NCBI GenBank assembly: GCA_900554585.1
Contig: USHS01000130.1
Span: forward strand, 1 to 5,005
Direction: 5' to 3'
From: an uncultured Collinsella sp.
GTDB lineage: Bacteria; Actinomycetota; Coriobacteriia; Coriobacteriales; Coriobacteriaceae
DNA: 5,005 nucleotides
Below the pieces are notes generated by a model. It had not been told where the DNA came from, did no database searches, and saw only the letters and a list, made by a program, of their open reading frames with translations. This document shows, one piece after another, positions 1 to 5,005 of the stretch (positions within the stretch are counted from its first letter, which is position 1; the number at the start of each line of letters is the position of its first letter). The position numbers and the translations under genes are program-made.

Positions 1-276
1 GGCAAGGACTATGACACGATCATGGTCAACTGCAACCCCGAGACCGTCTCCACCGACTACGACATGTCGAACCGGCTGTACTTCGAGCCGCTCACCTTCG
101 AGGACGTGCTGGAGATCTATGAGGCCGAGAAGAAGATGGGCCCGGTCAAGGGCGTCATCGTCCAGCTCGGCGGCCAGACGCCGCTGTCGCTGGCCGCGCG
201 ACTCAAGGCCGCCGGCGTGCCGATCCTGGGCACCACCCCGGAGTCCATCGACCTGGCCGAGAACCGCGAGCTGCTC
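1..276 (+). pseudogene. carB: Internal fragment of carbamoyl-phosphate synthase large subunit
   Basis: Residues 1-90 of the frame read as CarB: the run [12 protein letters not shown], then [29 protein letters not shown] and [18 protein letters not shown]. These match the start of the second (C-terminal) synthetase half, roughly residues 580-670 of the ~1070-residue enzyme, which makes carbamoyl phosphate from bicarbonate, ammonia and ATP for pyrimidine and arginine synthesis. CarB normally continues from AE(D/N)RE into the ATP-grasp core; here the frame instead continues as FtsW/RodA from about residue 93. The ATP-binding and catalytic parts of this half are therefore missing. The 5' side continues off the window. 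Codon choice is strongly C/G-ending (both Phe codons are TTC), while TTT, GTT and CTT appear often after about base 298. The CarB identity is secure. Whether the piece is really joined to the next gene in the genome is doubtful. Confidence 0.88.
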
Positions 277-2607
277 TCCATCTCCAACCGCAAGATCTTG
301 GGCTTTAAGATCCCTCGCCTGCGACTGCTGCTGCCGTTGTTTGCCGTGTGGGGTGTGTGCCTGCTCGTCGTCGTCTTCGAACGCGACCTGGGTTCTGCCG
401 TGCTGTTCTACACCATCTTCTTGCTGATGCTCTACGTTGCCACGGGGCGCTTTTCGTATGTCGTTATCGGCCTTGCGCTCTTAGCCGTTGGAGCCGTGGG
501 CGCCTACAAGTTCCTGTCTCACGTTCAGGTGCGCTTCCAAGTTTGGGTCGATCCGTTTAAGGACGCCCAGGGCCAGGGCTACCAGATCGTCCAGTCGCTC
601 TTCTCGCTTGCCGATGGCGGTCTGGTCGGTGTTGGTATCGGCAACGGCATGGCCAACAACATCCCTGTCGTCGAGTCCGACTTTATCTTCTCTGCCATCG
701 GCGAGGAGATGGGCCTTTTGGGCGGCGGCGCCGTGCTCATCCTGTTTATGCTCTTTGCCGTGCGTGGCCTCACCACGGCTGCCCGCGCTAAATCCGACCT
801 CGCCGCCTTTAGCGCCACGGGCCTTACGGCCGCCATCAGCTTCCAGGCCTTTTTGATCGTGGGCGGCGTTACCCGCCTGATCCCGCTGACCGGCGTCACC
901 CTGCCCTTTATGAGCCAGGGCGGTTCCTCGCTGCTGGCAAGCTTTATCATCGTCGCGCTCCTGCTGCGCGCCGGTGACGAAGCGACCGGACGCGAGGCCG
1001 AGCTTACCGGCACCGGCACCATGACCGCCATCACCGATCATCAGGTCGCATCCGCCGCCGCCCCGACGGGCACGCGCTTTGCCACCTCGTCTTCCTACGG
1101 CAGCGGCAGCCATTCCGTCGGCTCGCGCATGCGCCGTCGCCTGCTCGACACGCCTGAATCCGGTGTGCTCGGCCGCGTTGCGCTCGCCAACCGTCTAACC
1201 CGTGCGGTGCTCGCCTTTACGGCGCTGTTCGCCATCCTTATCGGCAACCTCACCTATGTCCAGGTCATCAAGGCCAAGGACTATCAGGATATGCCGACCA
1301 ACAACCACACTATTGCCCGCTCCAAGTACATCCAGCGCGGTTCCATCATCACGTCCGACGGCGTGACGCTGGCCGAGTCGCTGCAGCAGGAGGACGGCAC
1401 CTACGTACGCTCCTACCCCAACGGCAACCTGGCAGCGCACGTGGTTGGCTACGTGAGCCAGCAGTATGGCACCACCGCCATCGAGAGCGTCATGAACGAC
1501 ACGCTCACCGGCTCCAAGGATTACTCCAGCTGGAACAACGCCATCGCGTCGCTCGCGGGCCAGACCCAGCCGGGCAACACCGCCAAGCTCACCATCGACT
1601 CGCGTATCCAGACGGCGGCCGAGCAGGCGCTCAAGGGCTTTAAGGGCGCTGTAGTGGTCATCGACCCGCGTACCGGCGCGGTGCTCGCATGTGCCAGCTC
1701 GCCCACCTACGACAACACCAACATCGACGCCCTGCTGCAGGCTGGCGGCGGCGAGGACGGCTCTATGTACAATCGCGCCATGGACGCGCTGTACACGCCG
1801 GGCTCCACGTTTAAGGTCGTTACGCTTTCCGCGGCACTCGAGACCGGCACCGCCAGCCTTACCAGCACCTACCAGGCGCCCGGCTCCATGGACATCGGCA
1901 ACGCACCGGTCACCAACTATGCCAACGAGAGCTACGGCACCATCAGCCTGCAGCAGGCCTTTGCCGTGTCCTCCAACGTCGTCTTTGGCCAGGTGGCAAA
2001 CGAAGTTGGCGCAAACACGCTCGTGCAGTTTGCCAACGCCTTTGGCTACGGCCAAAAGCTCGGCCAGGACCTGACCTCCGCGGCCTCCATCATGGCCGAC
2101 CCGTCGCTCATGACCGAGTGGGAGACCGCTTGGGCCGGCGCCGGCCAGCCTGTCGGCATGGACCACACGCCCGGCCCGCAGACCACCGTCATGCAAAACG
2201 CCGTGATTGCCGCCGCCATCGCTAACAGCGGCGTGGTCATGGACCCGTACTTTGTAGCCCAGGTACTCGCCCCGGACGGAACCGTGGTCAAGACCACGCA
2301 GTCCCGCTCGCTGGGTCAGGCCGTCAGCTCCGCCACGGCCGACCAGGTCAAGCAGGCCATGCTCGCCGTCGTCCAGTCCGGTACCGGCACCGATGCCCAG
2401 GTCCCCGGCGTCAAGGTCGCCGGCAAGACCGGCTCGGCCGAGATCGGCGGCACCAACGTCAACTCGATGTTCGTTGGCTTTGCACCTTACGATTCACCCA
2501 CGGTCGCCATCTCGGTGGCCTTGGAGGATTACGACAAACACGACGTCAAGGCGGCCAAGATTGCCGGCATCGTCCTGACCGCGGCGCTCGCCGCACAGGG
2601 AGCGTGA
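1..2607 (+). CDS. FtsW/RodA (SEDS) – class B penicillin-binding protein fusion, with CarB-derived 5' end
   Basis: The frame is open from the first base, so the true start lies outside the window; residues are counted from base 1. Residues 1-92 are CarB-like (separate entry). Residues 93-325 are the C-terminal part of a SEDS peptidoglycan glycosyltransferase with about six of the usual ten membrane segments. Visible motifs are ERDLG (127-131), the W..PF loop (182-186), [21 protein letters not shown] with the presumed catalytic Asp227, and [18 protein letters not shown] (295-312). A basic, Ser-rich linker (326-400) leads to a membrane anchor (about 401-420), a PBP dimerisation region (RGSIITSDG, 446-454), and a transpeptidase with all three motifs: STFK (Ser602 nucleophile, Lys605), SSN (657-659) and KTG (809-811). 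The chain would polymerise lipid II and crosslink strands at the membrane. Both SEDS C-termini and PBP N-termini are cytoplasmic, so the fusion topology works. Met341 (base 1021) and Met377 (base 1129) could start a separate PBP, but neither has a Shine-Dalgarno. Domain calls are firm; the 5' end is suspect. Confidence 0.9.
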   Translation, partial: GKDYDTIMVNCNPETVSTDYDMSNRLYFEPLTFEDVLEIYEAEKKMGPVKGVIVQLGGQTPLSLAARLKAAGVPILGTTPESIDLAENRELLSISNRKILGFKIPRLRLLLPLFAVWGVCLLVVVFERDLGSAVLFYTIFLLMLYVATGRFSYVVIGLALLAVGAVGAYKFLSHVQVRFQVWVDPFKDAQGQGYQIVQSLFSLADGGLVGVGIGNGMANNIPVVESDFIFSAIGEEMGLLGGGAVLILFMLFAVRGLTTAARAKSDLAAFSATGLTAAISFQAFLIVGGVTRLIPLTGVTLPFMSQGGSSLLASFIIVALLLRAGDEATGREAELTGTGTMTAITDHQVASAAAPTGTRFATSSSYGSGSHSVGSRMRRRLLDTPESGVLGRVALANRLTRAVLAFTALFAILIGNLTYVQVIKAKDYQDMPTNNHTIARSKYIQRGSIITSDGVTLAESLQQEDGTYVRSYPNGNLAAHVVGYVSQQYGTTAIESVMNDTLTGSKDYSSWNNAIASLAGQTQPGNTAKLTIDSRIQTAAEQALKGFKGAVVVIDPRTGAVLACASSPTYDNTNIDALLQAGGGEDGSMYNRAMDALYTPGSTFKVVTLSAALETGTASLTSTYQAPGSMDIGNAPVTNYANESYGTISLQQAFAVSSNVVFGQVANEVGANTLVQFANAFGYGQKLGQDLTSAASIMADPSLMTEWETAWAGAGQPVGMDHTPGPQTTVMQNAVIAAAIANSGVVMDPYFVAQVLAPDGTVVKTTQSRSLGQAVSSATADQVKQAMLAVVQSGTGTDAQVPGVKVAGKTGSAEIGGTNVNSMFVGFAPYDSPTVAISVALEDYDKHDVKAAKIAGIVLTAALAAQGA

Positions 2608-2729
2608 TGCCCATGATCGAATCGGACACCCGAGGCGCGCCGCGGCCGAAGAGTTAGCGGCAACGCGCCACACGGCCCTAGCGGCCACATCGTAGGTACT
2701 ACACACATCGTTGAGCGAATAGTTATGTT

Positions 2730-2734
2730 AGGAG
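2730..2734 (+). promoter_or_regulatory. Shine-Dalgarno site for pknB
   Basis: AGGAG sits five bases before the ATG at 2740. This decides the start: an in-frame ATG at 2725 lies upstream of this site and has only a weak GAG in front of it. Starting at 2740 gives MEQRVLGGRYLL, with the kinase glycine loop beginning at residue 17, the usual distance for PknB-type kinases. Confidence 0.8.
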
Positions 2735-2739
2735 CAGGA

Positions 2740-4689
2740 ATGGAACAGAGGGTCCTCGGGGGAAGATACCTCCTCAAGGATAAGGTGGGGACAGGTGGCA
2801 TGGCGACCGTCTACCGTGCACAGGACCAAGTCCTCGACCGCACGGTAGCCGTCAAGATCATGCTGCCACAGTATGCTGGCGACGCAACCTTCGCCGCACG
2901 CTTTAAGCAGGAGGCCCAGGCAGCAGCCGGTCTCTCCTCCCCCTATATCGTGGGCGTCTACGATTGGGGCAAGGACGGCGACACCTATTACATCGTCATG
3001 GAGTACCTGCGCGGTACCGACCTTAAGAGCGGCATCAAGAGCCACGGCGCCCTCGACCCCAAGAAGGTCGCCCAGATCGGCTCGCAGATCAGCTCCGCGC
3101 TTTCGGTCGCTCACAAGCACGAGATCATCCACCGCGACATTAAGCCGCAGAACATCATGGTGCTGCCCGACGGCAACATCAAGGTGATGGACTTTGGCAT
3201 CGCGCGCGCCAAGAACAGCCACCTCACGCAAGACAACAACGTGCTGGGAACCGCCCACTACGTCAGCCCCGAGCAGACCCGTGGTCAGGACCTCGGCCCC
3301 ACCTCGGATATCTACTCGCTGGGCGTCGTGATGTATGAGTGCGCCACCGGCCGCGTTCCCTTTGACGGTGACGACGCTATCTCGGTCGCACTCAAGCAGG
3401 TCAACGAGCTGCCTATTCCACCGAGCCAGATCAACTCCGGTGTCGACGCCGACCTTGAGCGCATCATCCTCAAGTGCATGGAGAAGGACCCGGCAAACCG
3501 CTTCCAGACCGCCGACGAGCTTCGTCAGGTGCTCAACAGCTACCTGTCGGGCCGTGCCGTCAACATCTCGGAGCCCACGCGCATCATCGGTGCCCCCGGT
3601 GAACTGGGCGCCACCAAGACTCGCGAGCTTTCCGATCAGACGCGCGCCATGGTGCGTCCCGTCTCGGGCGTGAGCGGCCAGAACACCGCCCGTAGCTCGG
3701 TTTCGGGCTCCACCGGCTCCTACGAGGTCGAAAAGCCCAAATCCAACAAGAACAAGATCATCGCCGCCGTGGTGGCAGCCGTTGCCGTCATCGGTATCGT
3801 GGTGGCCTTTGCCACAGGACTCTTTGGCGGCGAGCAGGTCACCGTGCCCGATGTGCTGGGCAAGGACCAGCAGACTGCCGTCGAGCTGATCAAGGAAGCC
3901 GGCCTCGAGGTCGGCACCATCGACCAAAGCTACAACGACGATGTCGACGAGGGCAAGGTCGCCGAGCAGACGCCCAACGGCAACACCAAGAAGGCCAAGG
4001 GCACTAAGGTGAACCTGGTAATCTCCAAGGGCCCCAAGCCCTCCGAGAAGGTTGAGGTTCCCCTGCTTGTCGGCCTGACCAAGGACCAGGCAGAAGCCGC
4101 GCTGGCAAGCGTTGGCCTGAAGGGCAACGCCTCCGAGGAGGCCAACGAGGCCGATGAGGGCCAGGTCTTTGAGCAGGGCACCGAAGCCGGTAAGGAAGTC
4201 GCGAAGGGCACGACCATCTCGTACAAGGTCTCCAGCGGTCCTGACACCACCTCCGTCCCCGATCTGACCGACATGACCGAGGCCCAGGCGCGCAACGCCC
4301 TCGATATGGCAGGCTTTGGCGTCGACGTGAGCTACCAGGAGAACGATTCGGTTACCGAGGGCACCGTGATTAGCTGGAACCCCAGCGGCAAGCAGAAGCC
4401 TGGCGCCACGATTACCGTCGTCATTGCCAAGAAGTCCGGCAAGGCCAGCGTTCCGGGCAACCTGTACGGCAAGAGCATCTCCGCGGCCGTCACCGCGCTC
4501 AACAACGCCGGGTTCTACAACATCGCATTCTGCGATCAGAACGGCAACCCCGTGAGCGGCAACGAAAACGCCACCGTGACGGGCGTCTCCCCCACTGGCA
4601 AGCAGTCTACCGACAACACGATCACGCTGACGGTTTCGGTTTCTGGCTCTGGTACTGATTCAGGCGATGATTCCGGTACAAGCAACTAG
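2740..4689 (+). CDS. pknB: PknB-type Ser/Thr protein kinase with PASTA repeats
   Basis: This is a 649-residue single-pass membrane kinase. Its cytoplasmic kinase domain (about 9-270) has a glycine loop (GTGGMATV, 17-24), the ATP lysine in VAVK (Lys39), the alpha-C Glu58, HRDIKPQN (131-138, catalytic Asp133), DFG (151-153) and SPE (176-178). Activation-loop Thr163 and Thr171 are plausible autophosphorylation sites by analogy with mycobacterial PknB. A Thr/Ser-rich juxtamembrane stretch (270-335) precedes one membrane helix (about 340-362). Outside are three clear PASTA repeats (about 367-432, 438-501, 505-565), then a divergent fourth (about 569-635) and a Ser/Gly/Asp-rich tail. PASTA repeats in this family bind muropeptides or lipid II, and the kinase tunes cell-wall synthesis and division. 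It follows the SEDS-PBP gene by 132 bases, the known actinobacterial arrangement. I saw no strong promoter in the gap, so co-transcription is likely. All catalytic residues are present. The gene is complete, and a strong terminator follows. Confidence 0.95.
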   Translation: MEQRVLGGRYLLKDKVGTGGMATVYRAQDQVLDRTVAVKIMLPQYAGDATFAARFKQEAQAAAGLSSPYIVGVYDWGKDGDTYYIVMEYLRGTDLKSGIKSHGALDPKKVAQIGSQISSALSVAHKHEIIHRDIKPQNIMVLPDGNIKVMDFGIARAKNSHLTQDNNVLGTAHYVSPEQTRGQDLGPTSDIYSLGVVMYECATGRVPFDGDDAISVALKQVNELPIPPSQINSGVDADLERIILKCMEKDPANRFQTADELRQVLNSYLSGRAVNISEPTRIIGAPGELGATKTRELSDQTRAMVRPVSGVSGQNTARSSVSGSTGSYEVEKPKSNKNKIIAAVVAAVAVIGIVVAFATGLFGGEQVTVPDVLGKDQQTAVELIKEAGLEVGTIDQSYNDDVDEGKVAEQTPNGNTKKAKGTKVNLVISKGPKPSEKVEVPLLVGLTKDQAEAALASVGLKGNASEEANEADEGQVFEQGTEAGKEVAKGTTISYKVSSGPDTTSVPDLTDMTEAQARNALDMAGFGVDVSYQENDSVTEGTVISWNPSGKQKPGATITVVIAKKSGKASVPGNLYGKSISAAVTALNNAGFYNIAFCDQNGNPVSGNENATVTGVSPTGKQSTDNTITLTVSVSGSGTDSGDDSGTSN

Positions 4690-4738
4690 CCGGCTGCTTA
4701 TTATCTGCGCAGCGAACGCCGCAAACATATTCGCTCAG

Positions 4739-4780
4739 AAGCGCCCGCTTGCTCCCCCGGCAAGCGGGCGCTTTGCTTTT
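4739..4780 (+). terminator. Rho-independent terminator after pknB
   Basis: A perfect 14-bp GC-rich stem (4739-4752 with 4760-4773) closes a 7-base loop (TCCCCCG). It is followed by a T-rich tail, TTGCTTTT (4773-4780). It lies 49 bases past the pknB stop and has a T-tract only in the plus direction, so it ends the SEDS-PBP–pknB transcript. Confidence 0.9.
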
Positions 4781-4820
4781 GATGCGACCCGCTAGCATGG
4801 AACGGCGCAGCTCTAACACC

Positions 4821-4853
4821 AAAAGAGCCCGGCACCGTAGCGGTACCGGGCTC
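4821..4853 (-). terminator. Rho-independent terminator for the minus-strand tRNA region
   Basis: The arms GAGCCCGGCACCG (4825-4837) and CGGTACCGGGCTC (4841-4853) flank a 3-base loop. In the minus-strand transcript the single imperfect pair becomes a G-U wobble, so the 13-bp stem is fully paired; in the plus-strand transcript it is a C-A mismatch. The minus-strand stem is followed by TTTT (complement of 4821-4824). It starts 10 bases after the CCA end of the tRNA-like sequence, a normal tRNA terminator position, and it converges with the pknB terminator. Confidence 0.82.
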
Positions 4854-4863
4854 GATATTCCTC

Positions 4864-4950
4864 TGGTGCCCCCGGGCGGATTCGAAACCCCCCCCCGCGG
4901 GGAAATTGGCGACGCGGGTGTCGACGGTCCGAATCCGGCCTTTAGACCAG
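4864..4950 (-). pseudogene. Degenerate or mis-sequenced tRNA, isotype uncertain
   Basis: On the minus strand the 3' end is clear: encoded CCA (4864-4866), discriminator A, an acceptor 3' arm CGGGGGC (4868-4874), a T-stem 3' strand CCGCC, and a canonical T-loop TTCGAAT (4880-4886). The opposite T-stem strand should be about GGCGG but is a G-run (nine C on the plus strand, 4888-4896) and does not pair properly. No matching 5' acceptor arm (GCCCCCG) exists before the next terminator. Upstream, pieces resemble a D-loop (TGGTCTAAAGG) and an anticodon arm (GG-ATTCGGA-CC), which would read TCG if taken literally. The acceptor arm and the GGTCTA and CGACACCCG pieces recall actinobacterial tRNA-Glu, but that is a guess. 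It is either a decayed gene or a badly resolved repeat. Confidence 0.45.
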
Positions 4951-4981
4951 AAGAGCCCGGCACCGTAGCGGTACCGGGCTC
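4951..4981 (-). terminator. Second copy of the tRNA terminator hairpin
   Basis: This has the same 13-bp stem as the first copy (4953-4965 with 4969-4981). On the minus strand it is followed by TTCTGG rather than TTTTGG, so its T-tract is weaker. It lies 10 bases after the CCA end of the tRNA that enters from the right edge. Confidence 0.65.
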
Positions 4982-4991
4982 GATATTCCTC

Positions 4992-5005
4992 TGGTGCCCC
5001 CGGGC
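4992..5005 (-). tRNA. 3' end of a tRNA cut by the window edge
   Basis: The minus strand ends GCCCGGGGGCA-CCA, identical to the 3' end of the tRNA-like sequence at 4864-4877: CCA (4992-4994), discriminator A, and acceptor arm CGGGGGC. The rest of the gene lies beyond the window, so the isotype cannot be read. Its position just before a terminator copy supports a real, minus-strand tRNA. Confidence 0.5.

Larger units (their letters stand above)
4818..5005. repeat. Pair of 60-base direct repeats (4818-4877 and 4946-5005)
   Basis: Bases 4818-4877 recur at 4946-5005, offset by 128, with one mismatch (A4822 versus G4950); the last 55 bases are identical. Each copy carries a minus-strand terminator hairpin, a 10-base spacer (GATATTCCTC on the plus strand) and a tRNA 3' end. 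The second copy runs into the window edge, so it may be longer. Tandem duplication of a tRNA gene with its terminator is the natural reading; an assembly artefact at a repeat is the alternative. Confidence 0.9.

Noticed and set aside
481..1113. A 210-codon minus-strand frame opposite the FtsW/RodA part
   Set aside because: It has low-complexity Gly/Ala/Lys/Arg content and no domain, and it is covered by conserved SEDS motifs on the plus strand.
1195..2196. A 333-codon minus-strand frame opposite the PBP domain
   Set aside because: It is a codon-bias shadow: the plus strand carries the transpeptidase motifs, and the minus-strand product is Arg/Gly/Val-rich and featureless.
2607..2657. A 16-residue frame ([16 protein letters not shown]) whose ATG overlaps the PBP stop as TGATG
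   Set aside because: The overlap suggests translational coupling, but there is no Shine-Dalgarno, no recognisable product and too little length to separate it from chance.
2608..2739. A possible promoter or attenuator in the gap before pknB (TTGAGC at 2711, A/T-rich bases near 2718-2730, small GC-rich inverted pieces)
   Set aside because: There is no -10 box at proper spacing from TTGAGC, and the inverted pieces form no convincing hairpin with a T-tail.
2728..3927. A 399-codon open frame on the minus strand opposite pknB
   Set aside because: It is a shadow of the GC-biased third positions of pknB. Its translation is rich in Gly, Asp, Val and His with no recognisable domain, while the plus strand encodes a complete kinase.
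4793..4798. TAGCAT resembling an actinobacterial -10 box
   Set aside because: There is no matching -35 about 17 bases upstream, and transcription would run straight into the antisense of the tRNA terminators.
4878..4990. A CRISPR-like or attachment-site reading of the direct repeats at the right edge
   Set aside because: There are only two copies, and the repeated unit is fully explained by a tRNA 3' end plus its terminator. No integrase or cas gene is in the window, although a tRNA 3' end could in principle serve as an att site.

Overview
The window is GC-rich, and its core is a cell-wall growth locus of the actinobacterial type: a SEDS glycosyltransferase (FtsW/RodA) joined to a class B penicillin-binding protein, followed on the same strand by a PknB-like Ser/Thr kinase with PASTA repeats. 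The rodA/ftsW–pbpA–pknB order is classic for Actinobacteria. The protein style, and a kinase with no separate pknA, suggest a gut Coriobacteriia (Collinsella-like) genome. That assignment is inference from sequence style, not a database match.

Layout: bases 1 to about 275 encode an internal piece of carbamoyl-phosphate synthase large subunit (carB). It runs in frame into the second half of the FtsW/RodA protein, which continues without a stop through a linker into a complete transpeptidase (stop at 2605-2607). After a 132-base gap, pknB (2740-4689) starts behind a good Shine-Dalgarno. It is followed by a strong plus-strand terminator (4739-4780). The last ~190 bases belong to the opposite strand. 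They hold two tRNA 3' ends (with encoded CCA), each followed on the minus strand by the same terminator hairpin, forming a 60-base direct repeat with one mismatch. The tRNA body between the repeats does not fold into an intact tRNA.

How the genes work together: FtsW/RodA polymerises lipid II into glycan strands and the fused PBP crosslinks them. PknB senses cell-wall fragments or lipid II through its external PASTA repeats and phosphorylates cytoplasmic growth regulators. The carB piece has no place in this pathway.

Main points for a second look: (1) the carB-to-FtsW join, most likely an assembly chimera or a microhomology-driven deletion; (2) the single-chain FtsW/RodA–PBP polymerase-crosslinker, which looks natural; (3) the damaged, repeat-bounded tRNA region at the right edge. 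I found no convincing wholly new system.
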